From Helochares maculicollis (lineage: Eukaryota; Arthropoda; Insecta; Coleoptera; Hydrophilidae): a DNA stretch of 47,957 nt. The stretch covers positions 1 through 47,957 of the forward strand of contig JAWQRO010000224.1 of NCBI GenBank assembly GCA_033557835.1, given 5' to 3'. The notes beneath the pieces were generated by a model. It made no database searches and had not been told where the DNA came from. It saw only the letters and a list, made by a program, of their open reading frames with translations. Below are positions 23,691-36,964 of the stretch, piece after piece. Positions within the stretch are counted from its first letter, which is position 1; every line of letters begins with the position of its first letter. The position numbers were made by a program, and so were the translations under genes.

Positions 23691-25990
23691 AGTATTTGGT
23701 TAGTTTTCTAAATTTAATAAAAATAATTAATATCTTATAACTAATTTGGCAATTTTTTCACTCAATTCAAACGTAAAATTAATGGCATTAATGAAAGTGC
23801 CAAGAAACGAAACTTTTAATATCTTCTTATAGTAACCAATAATACATAACAACAAACTACTATCTATATATCAATCCATAAAAGTATGGAAATTTTCAAT
23901 TCCTTGAAAATGCTGGCATTTAGGTAGTGTATTATCATCAGTGCTACTGTTTTTCGGAGTATTTTGTAAATTTAAGCAGTTCATTAGAAACATTTTTGCG
24001 AAAAACTACGTTTTTGTATTTGCATTAAGTAATGTAACACGAGCGCAGGCACACAAGCTAGTGCTATGCTTATAATGTAACATAATATCTTACATGAAAC
24101 TGAAAGCTTAAAATATATTGTATCTTTAATTGTGAGTTTTTATTCATATGCATGACTAGTGTAACTTCTTGATAAAAGATGATTTTTGAGAATTGCTTGA
24201 AAGAAAACCGTCCCATGGAACGTTTGTAATGTCTTAAAGATATATTTGTGGATATATAATATATAGATGATAAATAATTTAAATATTTAGCGAGTTTAAG
24301 AAGCCAGAAATTATTACCCGTACCATTTTTGTAAAAACAGTGTCAAATTTTGCCCAATAACTTTATAAGTTTTAGCCTGCTGAAATTTTTTTTATTCAAT
24401 GGAGGTGCATTGTAAGAAGAAACAAAAAGAGTGTTGCAACAAGAATGTATCCGATGATTTGTCTTCGAGCTATCAGTGCCGTTATTTTGAAAAATGAAGT
24501 ATCGGGATAAGTTCGTCTCCAACTTTAGACTTTACTGCTTTCATGGTCAGAAATCGAGGAACGTCATACCCACTGCTAATCTGCTATTGCAGAACGATAC
24601 CACGTAGTTATGATTTCGAAGACACCAGTAAAGGTAAAGCTTCTCTTCTAGTTGATCGATTCTCTTCGGGAGCAGCCTGATGACGATGATCTGCTATTTG
24701 TCCCTCATATTTTCTTGGACAACGACATACTTGCTTGCTGCAGGTCCAACTGCTATATCCATAACTTATCATATTTTTAAAATTGAAGACTAACGGTCAT
24801 TGAATATTGAAGTAGCAAGGTAATTGGATAATTCTATAGTTTTAAGTGTGGAGGTGTTTTGGAGCAAAGTTTCGAAACAATCCATTGTAACTTTCGTTGT
24901 TATTTTGTGTATTATTAACCTGATATTTGTTGAGCAGCTGGCTCTGACCCAAGTATTTGAATATTAGTTTTAGAGCTTTTTGGTTCTTTGGATCGTTCCG
25001 CTTTCACGCATCGATAAGCGTTCAACGCCTTCCGGACAGAATTTATGGTTCAAAACTTTTATTGGTCGAACTCAAACGGTAAAATATAGTACAAATTAGT
25101 TTATGCATTTCATCCACGTTACCTTGACATCTCATCATCGCTAAACCGAAATACAGTTGAAGTATATTAGTTAATTTGATAGTTACTTTTCGCATGTTCA
25201 TGCTTTTCTCTACTAAAGTCTTATTTTTCTTCTTCGAGCTACAGCATCGTAATCTCATTTTTCTGTACAAGTAGATTGCTTTAAAGAATAGCTTAAATAT
25301 GGTTTCTATGCTAAAGGAACTTTCAAACAAATGAGCGGCTACTCTTTAGATGGTTGTATCTCAAAAATCAGTTTAGATATGAGCTTAAAATTATAGTATG
25401 TTATTGATAAATGTAAAAACAAAAAAAAATAACTTTTTTTCAAAAAACTCAAATTAGCTTCTTAATATCTATATTTGATTTCTTCATATTTAATTCCTTA
25501 CAGACATAGATTTTTTTAAATTGTCAATTATTTTCTTCAAAGTTGTAATGCTGTACGTATACTAGTTAGATTAATGCATTGTGGAAATTAATGGATTAAA
25601 TAAAACACAATGTTGTTCCTAGAAAGAAAGCTTCTAAGATTTCAAATCCCAGATTTTTTAAATTAACTAATAGAACAAAATGATTCAAAAACAAAATTCA
25701 TTTTTTAAATATTCCATGGTACGATACATTTAAAATAATTAAATTCAGAGCTAAAATTCCAAAGTTATACTTTAGTGTCCTAGTGTGGTCGCATCATTTC
25801 TTACAATAATTGGTTTGGGACTGGTTACTTTTAGATCTTTTAATATTCTCTGTAGTACTTCACAATGTTCTTAACAGTTCATAAGAGCAATGAAATCCTG
25901 TTCTAACATTAATATCATAGTTTATCTCGTCTAAAACGCAGCAGCAGGAATTCACAGCGAAAATATTTGACTCGCTGTAAAATTGCTTAA
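23691..25990. other. AT-rich non-coding stretch
   Basis: No gene was recognised. A somewhat less AT-rich part at 24400-24780 has no assignable open frame. A minus-strand frame at 25043-25330 (95 codons) is unmatched. Confidence 0.5.
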
Positions 25991-26900
25991 AGCGATATAA
26001 TTGAATCTTGGCTTGAATAACAGCTAAAACCTAACGCGCATTGAGTTTTTCACCAGCCATTGCACAATGCAATGCACAGTGGTCCGTCACAAATGAAACG
26101 GCACTCCACAGTCTAATAACCGTTTTCCATCGAGAGCTCTCAACTAAAACAACACTGGAAAGTCTATTCCCAATCCCAAGATGTTTTATTTAACCACCCT
26201 GTTATTCAGCAGGGGAAGTATGTTGTAGTGATTTTTAACTTTGACGTTTTCGATTTGTGGTTACTTTTTACCGGCTTAAATTTATAGCATCTTCTGATTC
26301 AGCAGAACAAATTTCTGCGGAATGGATGGAGTTTTCTCCGGAATAATCAGTCATGTAGTTATACACAGGTGATTCTCCTCGCTCAAGCTAATAAACGAAA
26401 ACGCTATCAGTTCTTGGAAGTTTCTACTTTCGAGATAAATAAACGGCTTTGCGAAGCGAAAGGTCGCTTCCTAGGAGTCACTTTTTTATCGGTATTTACT
26501 AAAAGGATATAATCTAGAATATGGAAGCAAAAACCTTGACAACAGTTGGCATTTTGGGGAAAAGGCAATTTTAAGTAGCCCGATAAGGAGAACGGCCGTA
26601 TGGAAATCTATTGAGCAAGACAGGAACATTACTTAATACAGTCATCTCCTGCTATTACCGTGTATTCAGGTCCTTATCTCCAACACCACTGTTGAACCAT
26701 CCATTGTACGCTCCTCGCAATATTTAAGGCCGGAACTTGTGGGCTTTGATTGATGGAATAATATTTCAGTGCTCCTCAATGAACATCATCGTTACCGCCC
26801 TTGCATTTAACTAGAGAAGCAATTTATAACGATTGTTTTATGCTGGCCTAGCGGAATAAATCCTGGTGACCCGCATACCTACATTAAGCATACCTTAATA
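25991..26900. other. less AT-rich island, no coding match
   Basis: Two patches (about 26020-26180 and 26560-26890) have mixed composition, and stops occur in all frames. They include TTGCACAATGCAATGCACAG near 26060-26079, which contains a short imperfect inverted repeat (TGCACAATGCA). No RNA or transposon signature was recognised. Candidate conserved non-coding sequence. Confidence 0.25.
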
Positions 26901-27477
26901 TCTTACAGGAAGCGTTGGGTATGATCAAACAGTGTTTCAAAAAACTTTGAACAAAATATTGATTTGCATAGCAAATATATACCAAGTGAGGTGATTTTTT
27001 TTTGGCAATCATTCAATAAAATTCAATAAAATTCTTGTGGAAGTTTTATGAAAGAAATGTCTAAGAGAACGTTTTTAAGTATTAATTTCAGTAGTGCACC
27101 TACAGAAAGTCAAAATGCATATATAGTAGTCCCTATTTCTTATTGCTTGTAAAATTTGTTCAATAAGTTAAAATTTTAACATTAAAGACATTATAGTTCG
27201 CGGTGGTTCGACCACGTAGAAATTTTGTATCTATTAATTTTGATAGAAATTGAGAATTGAGAGCTCAATTGTGTTTTTACTTCAACGAAAGCTAAGAAAT
27301 ACCTGCTGTTTTTCGAAAATTCATCTTGAAATGGGTATCTCGGTATCTCAACCATGATTAATGCTACAGATGAGAAAATTGACACTAAATATGTTCTTCA
27401 AAATTATAAAAAATAAATTATTCCTCGTCTTTTGAGAATTCACTTAAAAAGGGGATACTTTTCCACTAATCAATAAC
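26901..27477. other. AT-rich stretch with short tandem duplication
   Basis: CAATAAAATT is duplicated head to tail around 27013-27032. Otherwise nothing was recognised. Confidence 0.5.
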
Positions 27478-27650
27478 GGCTTGCATGGTCATAGATTCTA
27501 GTCGCCAGAAGAATTCGTCGACGCCTTTAAAAATGCAATGTTTGCTGTACCAACAAACGAATGGAAGTGCTTCCAGAATTGTTTCCAGCGACTACAAAAG
27601 TGATTAATCATCACGGTGAAAAGCAAAAAAGTTTGTAAAATCTATTTGAT
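27478..27650 (+). mobile_element. mariner transposase C-terminal fragment
   Basis: In one frame, interrupted by a stop, the plus strand reads GHRF, stop, SPEEFVDAFKNAMFAVPTNE, then WKCFQNCFQRLQK, with INHHGEKQ after another stop. This pattern, RF.SPEE.VDAFK followed by EW..CF..WF.RMQKCI...GEYFEKQ, is the C-terminus of one mariner lineage. No upstream catalytic region is present, so it is a 5'-truncated scrap. The minus-strand relic at 21.54-22.02 kb may belong to the same lineage, but the two do not overlap in the protein. Confidence 0.65.
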
Positions 27651-27879
27651 GCTTCTATATATGCAAAATTTAAAAGCTAACCTGCGAAGAAGTCATTTTA
27701 CTACAGGGATATTGCGTATACAAAAATAAAATAATGATGAATGCCAATAATTTAGCTTTTTAACAAGGATGAAGAAAGTGAATGTCAGTTACTTACGACT
27801 GTCTATCACAGATCGCTAGCATAAACAGAATATTCTTCAGATATCGTAACATTGTGTTTGCTATACACAAAGTATGCCT

Positions 27880-28660
27880 GTGAAGAAGCGGAAGCAAAGG
27901 CGCTGCCGGCAACATTAAAACCGTAATGCCTCTAAATTACTAATGTAAACCTATTATTCAGTTTTGAAAATAAAAACACTCTCCTCGACCCAGCGAAATC
28001 GTTTACGCTAAAATTACACGACCTCGTGTCTAAGTACCTTTTATGTAAACTGGAGAGAAAATTAACAGAATGGAAAACAACTAAAGTTTATACTGTAACG
28101 CGAAAATAACACGTAACGTGATATTGAAATTAAAGTTGTGCTCTTTCAGCGGGCGACCTGCCTACAAAAATGAAACCCCGCGTTACGTATGTGCCACTTA
28201 CATTTGCGTTTACATTTATATTTTACATTGGTTATCAAACGTTCCAAGTATTCCGTATAATTGGGACTAAAAGTTCTGCGGTCGAAATGTTGAATGCACA
28301 AACAAGGGATCCGCGTGCTTGCGTCGCCGTGCTACCGCCACCGACGCCACCATCGCATCCCTTCCCCGCGTGTTTGTGCTAATGTGGTTTAACACCCCTA
28401 CATAAACAATAACTACCGTTTTTGGCATTCCTGTGTACGAAAAAATTGAGATTTTTTAGATCGGAGATAAAAGTTACAAAATTTTATTTCGCGCAATAAT
28501 GTACCAATCAATTAATTTCATTTTCTTATTATGTCGTCGTTCGTGCCATAAAATATTTTACGACAAAGAAATCCCTCGCTAACGCCAACGCTGCTCATTT
28601 ATCCGTTTTTCTTCGATGCATAAGACTTTATTATTTCATTTTATAGCAGATTGAGTACAA
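27880..28660. other. GC-richer island, candidate conserved non-coding element
   Basis: CpG-bearing patches (GGCGCTGCCGGC near 27899, GTCGCCGTGCTACCGCCACC near 28322, CGCTAACGCCAACGC near 28577) sit in AT-rich sequence. A 70-codon frame at 28170-28382 ends in a Pro-rich run caused by a CCACCG repeat. The word GCCATAAAAT near 28547 resembles posterior-Hox or caudal-type sites, which is inference only. Confidence 0.3.
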
Positions 28661-29470
28661 GTTACTCAGGTTATATTATAATATATACGAGATATAAGTC
28701 GTAATGTTGAAGATAACACTTAACTAATGACTGTAATAAATTGCAGATGAGCTAAATATTTAACAGTGAGCAAAATCTAATGTTTCTGAATTTATGCCGC
28801 ATCAATTTATAAGGTTAAATGTGACGATTGGCGCGACGCGCGTTGTTCACTATAAGGCATCTAGTCATTAGTCTAGGTACACTATTTTTGAGCTATGTTA
28901 GCAATGAACATGTCATATCACAAGAGAAATACCTTTAGAATTTAGTACTCTATTCTGCAAGAAGTGAATAAAATTATTAATCATTTTCTTTTAAGAATCA
29001 TTTATTTTATAACTGAAAACTTCTTTCTGAGTCGTTTGCAAATAAGCTGTATTATTCAAGTAGTTTATTTACATTCAACAATAGCAATAATTCGCTGTTT
29101 CGCATATGTGACTTCTAGAATTTGGAAACAATATTTTCTTTCATTAATGGCCAATATGCGCTATTTTGGTCGAGGGCTTTTCTGCGCTGTATATTTATTA
29201 TAACCTAAACTGAACATTGATCTCGACGGATTTGTTTCTGTAAGCGGTATTAATGGTATGTGTTTTTGGTGCAGCAATTACAACCAATTCCTATGAATTC
29301 CTCTTTAATAGGCAACTGCTTCTTAATTTACTTACAGTACGTGTTTAAGATGTAAAGCGATAACTTCACTTTCTTGATTAATCATATTTTTATAATGAGA
29401 TGCGATTGGAGCTAACGATCCAAAAGGATAAAGATATTTAGCTTGAGTTGAGGGCTAAACCAATTTACTA
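28661..29470. other. AT-rich non-coding stretch
   Basis: Nothing is recognised apart from an unmatched 79-codon frame (28964-29203). Confidence 0.5.
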
Positions 29471-30627
29471 CTTGGGCTGAAAAGTCTTTGGTCTGACTAA
29501 GAGATCGTGCCACAAACAAAATATCCCTGTTCTAGTCTTAGAGTTCTAACCTTCGCTAGAATGCTGCCAGTGTGAGGATATTTCATCCAATCTCTCAAAG
29601 TGACCAAAGTTTCAAAGTCACCATACCTCTGCTATTTTTGTTTACTTTGTAAAAAAGTTAATTTCGTGTTTGGTAAAGCATTGTTTCCTGATGAGAAAAA
29701 CACTGTTAGTGCAAAGCAATGTCTTAATAATTGTTACGGTAAATCTGCCTCAGAATATCCAACGGTCAAGTATTGGTTTGCTGAATTTCGTCGTAATCAT
29801 AACAGCAAAAATGATGTTCCCCTTTCAGGAAGGCCACAAGAGACAGTATCACCAGAAAACAATGCAAAAATTGGTGAAGTTGGTGACCGTAAAATGAAAT
29901 TGGGTAAGTTAGTTAACACCATTGGTTTCTCAAAGGACTGCTTACGTCATATCATTCACGAATTTTTACAAATGAAAAAGCTTTGCGGGCAATGGGTGTT
30001 CATCATCAATCAATCAATACGACAAACGTGTTCAACTTTGAAAGAACAATTTGACACTGATCAGACCCTATAAAAATGGGTGACAGATATATCATTACAT
30101 ACCTAAATCTAATCGGTAGTTCGCTTAATGGCTGTTGCCTGGCGAAAGTAGTCCAAAGTTCCCGAAAATAACAACAGTTGGTCAGCAAGGTTTCAGCCAG
30201 TCTTTTTTGGGATTCACATAGAATTATTTTCACCAACTACCTTGAATATAATAAAACAATTAATATACAATATTAGTGTGCGTTATTGGTGGATCCATTG
30301 GAAGCCAAGATCAAAGGCAAGTTATTTTATTTGGCGAAGAAAAAAGTGCTCTTTCACCAAGACAATGCTCCGTTTCATTCAGCTTGTGATAACACCGATA
30401 AATTGAAGAAAAAAATCAAAAAGTGGCTTGCTGTGAAAAAATTTCACTCAAATGAGGATAACAAAATAGAAACGAACGCCTATTTTGAAGATCTCGAAGC
30501 TTCACACTATCGAACCAGTACAAATAAATTACTCTAGATGGAGACTATATCTAAGTATGAAGTCATAGTTTTATTCAAAAAACCCTAATTTAATTTAATT
30601 GTTAAGCCAATGACTTTTCAGTCTATG
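29471..30627 (+). mobile_element. mariner-like element, full span with TA duplication, internally deleted
   Basis: The left end starts CTTGGGCTGAAAAGTC (29471-29486). The reverse complement of the right end is CATAGACTGAAAAGTC (30612-30627), matching at 12 of 16 positions with a solid CTGAAAAGTC core. A TA dinucleotide lies directly outside each end (29469-29470 and 30628-30629), as expected for the mariner target duplication. The element is 1157 bases long, slightly shorter than the usual length of about 1.3 kb. It encloses a plus-strand transposase pseudogene described separately. The context is AT-rich non-coding DNA, and nothing else is carried inside. Confidence 0.88.
29650..30560 (+). 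pseudogene. mariner transposase pseudogene
   Basis: The product would bind the terminal repeats and cut and paste the element in the nucleus. The N-terminal half is nearly open: the helix-turn-helix shows KSASEYPTVKYWFAEFRRN, the linker LSGRPQETVSPENNAKI, and the second helix set FSKDCLRHIIHEFLQMKKL. After about 30070 stops accumulate. TDISLHT corresponds to the TDETW block with the first aspartate, and SLFWDSHRIIFTNYLE to the core strand. VLFHQDNAPFHSA keeps the second aspartate. The following SPDLAPSDYFLF block with the third aspartate is deleted between KLKKKIKK and FHSNEDNKIETNAYFED. The C-terminus resumes with EASHYR and, in another frame, LDGDYI. It cannot be active. The motif style matches the mellifera-type mariners. 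Confidence 0.85.
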
Positions 30628-30629
30628 TA

Positions 30630-32870
30630 GAAAAGTACAACCATTAATTTTGCTAGTAATTTATTATGACATGTGTTGAAGAGTGAACACACATTTTTTA
30701 AAGTTCAGAAGCCACTCTTATAAACACACAAACTCTGAAGAATAAAATCATGTATAAATGCAAATAGCTTGGGACATTCAAGAAATTGTACCTATACTTA
30801 CTGCTGGCAAGCAGCGGCTTCTAAGAATTGGAACCACCATCATATCGTCCGGATGTGTTTTATTGACGATTTATTTTATTGTTAAAAAGCCTTTGACGGG
30901 TGAGGCCCTAAAGACAATAGTGAATTATATGCAGTTGTGATAAGAACATTTTGAATTAAATTAGTTTAAAAATGAACATATCGTAGGCAAATCAGGATAT
31001 ATAATAATCAAAAAGCTGCATTTTAGTATTAGGCGATGAAAAATGAAACAGAAACATCAGTTCAGTTATATTATTAAAATATTAACTCTCATGCGACACA
31101 TGCCAAAATCTATAAAAATCCTTACTTGCAATTTGCTAAGTACGCTTGTTCGTCTCTCATAGAGCATTAACATTAGCACACTAAAAATTTTGAGACATGT
31201 AATCCATAGTAATGTAATATTTCGGTTTAATATTTTTTATTAAGTCGTTATATAGTATAACCTGCTGCTACTTTTATGTTACACATCTATGTATTCGGTA
31301 GGAGTGGAGATCCTTTTTTTCTTGCTCTGATTATTTTTCCGACAGACAAAAAATATATTAACATATGAAACTCCTTTAAAAATCATAAATAAAATAATGC
31401 AGAAACCCTGCAAAATCTCAAACACAGTCATGTAGCAAACTAATCCCATTTTCTCATAAATAGAAAATATAGATATATGCTTAAAGGATAAAAAGACGAA
31501 GCTGAGGACGGGAAAATTTCTTAAAAATTAAAATAAAACTATTAATCATTAAACCAATGTTAGTATTGCAATGCAAGTTCTGCAGTATAATCTTTATTGA
31601 AATATATTAATTTGTTCGAAGTTAGCTATGCCAGAGATCTACAATTATTATCGAAGAAAATTAAATGAGTTACACAATGTTCTTGAGAATCACGCTGATG
31701 CAAAGCGAAATTTCAATATCTCCTCTTAATTGACATATTCTTTACACTCGTTTTTGCTTCCTAGGCAACTCAAGACCGTATATTTAAAGAAAATGTTTAA
31801 CATCAAAAGGTATGTTGAAACTTCGTTTTCGGAGCAGTAAAATAACTGTTTATCAAAATGTTTCTGATTCATCTTTTAATAGACCGGGTAATGGATGAAA
31901 TTCAGTGTGCGAAATATGAGAATCCATTCTTTAAATAGTTTTGAAATCAAAAAAGCTTGCAGAATATAATTCTGATGTTGGAAGATTTGTTATTTTTATA
32001 TCCTACCTCTTTAGATGTAAACAGAACTGAAAAATATGTTTAATCTTTATTTTAATGACAACAACCAGTTGTTATTTATATTGTTATTGATAATACATAA
32101 AAATAAATACCAAAATTAATCTATTTTTATTTTGACAGTTATTAATACATTTGCTACTTTTTTCTAGAACAAGCTTTTGCTTGATGAAAATTTATATGAA
32201 TCAACAATTCTGGCAATAATAAGGTGTAATCAATAGACTGTAGTAGTGTTTGGTCAATATTTATCAATACATATGTTTGTTCTTAACAAATGTGCATGTA
32301 GATCCTCTTATGTGCAAATTATTCTTTATAAGTTGAAGTCGAAGCCGATATTTTGCGAAATTAATGTAAGCCGTAGTTCATAAGCAGTTATGCTTTTAAA
32401 TATATATATGCAAGTGGCTTCTCATTCTGTTATTTGATCGACACGAAGATATGGATTTTCTAAGTGCCTTAGAGATTTATGCACTAAATCCAACAAGGCA
32501 TACTGTAAACTATTTTTGTTTTGAGCCTAAACTGCTAGTTGAATTGCAACTATTTAGAGAGTGTACTGTTAGCAAAATATGACAATGTTTTCGTCATGGG
32601 ATTGAGTAGTCAAGTGTCCTAAAACGTATTTCTTCTTATAAGATTCCAAAATAAATTCCCAGGATGAAAACGTCTGTACCAGCGCTAAGAATTATGGTGT
32701 GAACAGAATGGATTTTTACAGCGTGAAAAGGATAACAACACAGTTTTGGATCGGTTTCTAAATGATTCGAATACAAGTCAGGTGCGTCAAAACCTGAACT
32801 GTCTTGCAAGTTTAAACATATCGTTTGATCATCAAAACCTCCATAAATATGTAAATTACAATCTTCTCAA
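30630..32870. other. AT-rich non-coding stretch
   Basis: No gene, transposon motif or RNA gene was recognised. Stops are frequent in all frames. A frame of 60 codons at 30758-30940 is unmatched. Confidence 0.55.
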
Positions 32871-32874
32871 CATA

Positions 32875-33205
32875 GTCCTTTCAACTCGACACACTTCACC
32901 TAGCAATGTTTAATAGCTTCGATACCCTGTTGATAGTGAGAACTGTCGAGCACCCCAAAATAGCCATCAAACGCTGACCTCCACCTTTTCATTGTTGGCC
33001 ACTCTTTTACCACCGAGCTATTTTTTAAGTTTGGAGGAAGAAAATAAGCCGTTGTAGCTAAATCTTGTGAATAGAGCGCGCAAGGAAACGATTCGAACGT
33101 TAATTTATTGATTTTGGCCACCGCGATAACGTTTTTCGTTGATTTCATCACTTAAACGCTGCAATAATTTCGCATAATACTTGCCGTTTATTTTACTGTT
33201 GTAAA
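32875..33205 (-). mobile_element. mariner transposase 3' fragment (relic)
   Basis: The minus strand gives SKINGKYYAKLLQRLSDEIN followed by EKRY, then in another frame VAKINKLTFESFPCALYSQD, LATTAYFLPPNLKNSS, FDGYFGVLDSSHYQQGIEAI and VKCVELKG. These match the order of the mariner blocks TING.YY..LL.RL, MAKINEL.FELLPHPPYSPD, LAPSDYFLFPNLK and GYF..LDSSHY..GI..L. The HQDNAP block with the second aspartate is deleted near 33125, and the third aspartate position reads TA instead of SD. The N-terminal half is missing. It is a dead fragment without visible terminal repeats. Confidence 0.78.
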
Positions 33206-34860
33206 CGAAGGAGCAGAAGAGAAGCTAAATTGGTTTTGATGTTGATTGGAATTGATTCAAATGAAAGTATTGTATCACCAAAAAATGATCAATTTGTCCC
33301 ATGCTTACAAGTTCACTGAGACTGTTCATTATTAATGCCTGCCAAACCTAGTTTTTAAGGTTAGTACTTTTTGGCATAATGTTTTACAGCAAGAACCGCC
33401 CTCTTTTCGTCAAGTTGCGTACTTCTGGGACCACGTAAGAGCGGCAGAACAGATCATGTTTTAAAGAAATTATTACAATTTGGAATTTTTGTGTGATTTC
33501 TTGAAATTACAAAGTGTTTAATTTTTTGGCGTTTACTAAGTTTTATCGAAACTTCACCGCATCTGAGAAACATAATACTTATTCGTTTTACATTTGGCTG
33601 AAAGAAAAAGTTATGGATTTGTTTGAAGAATGCCTTAGCAAAATTGCCAAAGGTGTTGAATTTTTTTAATTGAATTCGATGAGCAGCTGCTATGCCAGCA
33701 AGAATATAAATTGTTGTGGTAATGAGATTAAAAACGTCATGCTGCGTGTGCCACATTTATGAGTATTTTCAGTTTCAAGAGCTAGTTCTGATTTTGTAGG
33801 TTTCCTGAGAAATCCTTCAGCGTCAAAAAGGTAATTGCAGTAATTCAAAAGTTCCTAAGATGCTAAAATGTTTGTGTCAAGTTCACGTTGATTAGCTAAC
33901 TTAAATGTTTTTTTGAAAGGGGCTTGTATCCGCGATATCCTACAACTTGTTATTAGAAGCACTTTTACATACTTTTTTAGAAATAGTAACAAAGTTATCA
34001 AACTTATTTTGAATCGGATAACTTTTTACTTTTCAGTAAAAATCACTCATTTAAATTAGCGTCTCCATTTTCTAGCATATTCAACAAACATTGCGAAGAA
34101 AATTAATCAGCAAGCTCAACGTTGTAAATATTTCGAAGTGTACAATTTTCGTTATACTTTATAATATTTTTAATAACTTTTTCGCTTTTATCAATTTTGG
34201 ATTGTGTCCATTTATTTTGATAATTAATGTCAATTGTAGAGTCTGTATGTATTCTGAGGTATGAAGAAAGATCCTCGTGAATGCAGTTTTGAAACAGATA
34301 AAGGCGCAGGGATAAAGGAAAGGGAAAGGAACCAGTACAGCGGCTTGCAACATGGGTTTTCTGTTTGTTTGGTGTATCAGGTAAAATAAAGTGAGCGAAG
34401 TTGCCGGTCCTCACATATTGCATACTTACATTTTTTTAGCATTTGCACTATAACATAAAATGTATTATTCTGCTTAATAATATCTCGAAATTGACCAATT
34501 CAAGTTAATAGCCTTATCTATAGAATTCTGATTTCTATTGTATTTCGACCTTATAAAACAGTTCTTCTGCATAACCTACATGTCTGACAATTTTCTGAAA
34601 TTTCATAAAAGAAGATCGACAGAATTACTGGAATCGTGAAAGTGAAATAGGAAAAATCCTGACAATGGAATTCCTATAATCAACATGGTAGAATATGAAA
34701 CATGATAATGATAGAAAATGTCACAGCAGGAAAACAGAAAATCGCAGACATATCAGGGCAGCAGAATTCAAGCAAAGATTGCATTAGAAATTAAGAAATA
34801 ACTATGCCATAGCTAATTATAAAAATAAAAATAATTTGTGAGAGTGCTACAGTATAATCG
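33206..34860. other. AT-rich stretch, unmatched open frames
   Basis: Minus-strand frames at 33454-33756 (100 codons) and 34103-34423 (106 codons) are open but match nothing I know and have no supporting gene structure. Nothing else was recognised. Confidence 0.4.
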
Positions 34861-34869
34861 CGTAAGCGA

Positions 34870-35430
34870 TGACAAAAAAGACTCATGCGCACCGACCCTT
34901 ATTCGATTGTTCCTTCGTCACCTAACAAGAAAAACTTATTGAAAACACATCTTATTCCGCTACTGTCATATTAGGGTGACGGAATGGCTTACTTATTGCA
35001 TCAAACAAGACGGCAGCTCGCAATCCTATATCCAGACGAAAATTTCGACACCGCAGAATCCACCAGCAGCCGGTGGCGTCCTCGTCAGCGAGCCCTAGCA
35101 TCCTCATCCACTTCCACTTCCACATCCATATCCTCTGCTCCCTCTCTAAAACATCAATTGTTTGTGTCCAATCACAACCTTTATCTTGTTATAAATTTAC
35201 GGTCGCCCGGCACCTACCGGTACAAAGCGCGGCACTTCATCACAGTTTACCTCTAAACAGCTTACACTGTTTTTCCCCGGAATCTGCCGATTCTCATTTT
35301 TTACAAATTGAATCACGGCCCCCTCTCTCTATATATATATCTTTATTGACCATTCCTATTTTTACTAGCTCAGCCCCACGGAATCAATCCTGCACCCTTT
35401 ACAGTAATGAATTTCGGATATAAATCGTTA
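34870..35430. other. GC-richer island with simple repeats
   Basis: CpG-bearing sequence with a TCC/ACT-rich simple repeat at about 35098-35140 and a short CT/AT run at 35325-35340. Two overlapping plus-strand frames (34984-35256 and 35073-35423) are Ser/Thr/His-rich only because of the repeat. Candidate non-coding element; no known motif architecture was recognised. Confidence 0.3.
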
Positions 35431-36309
35431 TCGAAATCGCTGCGGTATCAAAAAAAACAGTTTCTGTGCGCTGTTTTAACTTTATGCCCTGAGTGTTTGT
35501 GATACAAAGAATATAAAATTTCCTAAGAAGACGCCGCGTTATAAGCCATGAATTTAAGATCATTTTACCAATTTAGTTCAAGGAATCCCGTTTTCAGATA
35601 CCGATTGATTTATAAACAGAATATTATTGTATTGAAATTTTAGGTTTTATTAAAATGAGGGAAGCATTTTCAAATTGACTGAAAGGACTATCATTTAAAT
35701 GAATTTTATCACTTGATCTATAAAATCAGGGCAATGTGAAGAGAATTGCGGCAATATAACAATATAATCTGCGATTGAGCAAACATTTGGTGAAATTTAA
35801 TGACAAAATTTCAATTACATGTAGTTTTCATTAAATTTGTTTTATCATATCTATAAAGGCTTCAATATCAATCATTCTGTTTAAGGTTTGGCAATGAATC
35901 TCAATCAACGATAAATGTGATTGAATAATTGTTCATTTGAAGAGTAATAATAACAAATTATCGGCGTTATATATCATAGTTTCACGCCTATATAAGCAAT
36001 AAAAAATCATTTGTTTGCCTCCCTGTACAAGCTAGTAAGAAATTTAGAACGACGCAAGACTTATTTTAACGAGCTCGAAACATAATTTACAGTTTAAATA
36101 ATTTTGAGGATCATTTATGACATAATTTTACTAGTACTTCTTCCGTTTTTATTTGTTATTTTATTAATTTAACATTGGTCTACTATTGGATGAAATGAAA
36201 ATCATGGTACGTCTAGAGGACAGCGAAGCCACCGCAGATGTAAGAGCGCTTAAAAACTTTCGTAAGCTAGCACGTCGAAAAAACTTTTTATAAAAATAAA
36301 TGTTTATTA
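35431..36309. other. AT-rich non-coding stretch
   Basis: Nothing was recognised beyond random short frames. Confidence 0.5.
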
Positions 36310-36720
36310 GTGCTAACATTGCGCGTGTTGCTCCTATTTTACGACAGACGCGATGGTCTTTCAAAGTCGACTCTCCTACGCATGGGGGCCAAATTTAAGA
36401 GGATAAGTTCTGTAAGCAATAAACTAATATCCAGACATCAAGGCAACACCGGGTCGTGCGAGAAAATTGTTGCGGTCCGTAAAAGTGTGCAGGACAACCC
36501 AAGGTTCGTCGCTGCGTATAAAACGCAATCTTTCGCAGAGCTAATGTAGGCAAATTTTTATTCAGAAAAACACTTGTGCAAGTGCTAATTGACACAAATT
36601 CTCAAAGTTAATACAAATAGTCAACGCCGTTTGGTCGCTGATTCAGCGAAAATCACAATTTGGCGGACAGATCATCATCAGCGAACAAACAAGAAACCTA
36701 TCCGGAGTATACAGAGCAAA
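36310..36720 (+). mobile_element. Tc1/mariner-like DNA-binding region fragment
   Basis: The plus strand reads STLLRMGAKFKRISSVSNK, then GSCEKIVAVRKSVQDNPR, and after further decay LTQILKVNTNSQRRLVADSA and ITIWRTDHHQ. The pattern resembles the helix-turn-helix and following linker of IS630/Tc1-like transposases found as multicopy families in arthropods (KF...GSV.NK, ENI.AVR.SVQ.NPR, LTQELK..D..QRR.FADW). Conserved catalytic blocks are not visible, so only the N-terminal third may remain. The assignment rests on several short blocks in the right order and is moderate. Confidence 0.4.
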
Positions 36721-36964
36721 TAAGATTGCACTAAACCTGCGCCCTGAGTCAAAAAGAATTAATGGATAAGCCTAGCACAAATTACAGGGAGACATAAAAG
36801 TATTGTACGAAAATCTTATAAAATAAAAGTATGACAATAAACAGAAAAATTGGAAACAATGCTGTTTGAAAAACCAGACGGAACATTTGGACAAATTTAG
36901 AAATTATGAAGTTAAAGTAAATCAGGAAGCAACTTCAGAAAACTCATAAAAGAATAAATAATAA

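Noticed and set aside
33454..33756. 100-codon minus-strand frame as a gene or transposon piece
   Set aside because: No mariner, LINE or other motif was recognised and its composition is close to random AT-rich translation.
35073..35423. 116-codon Ser/His-rich frame as a gene
   Set aside because: Driven by a TCC/ACT-rich simple repeat and overlapped by another open frame in a second phase.
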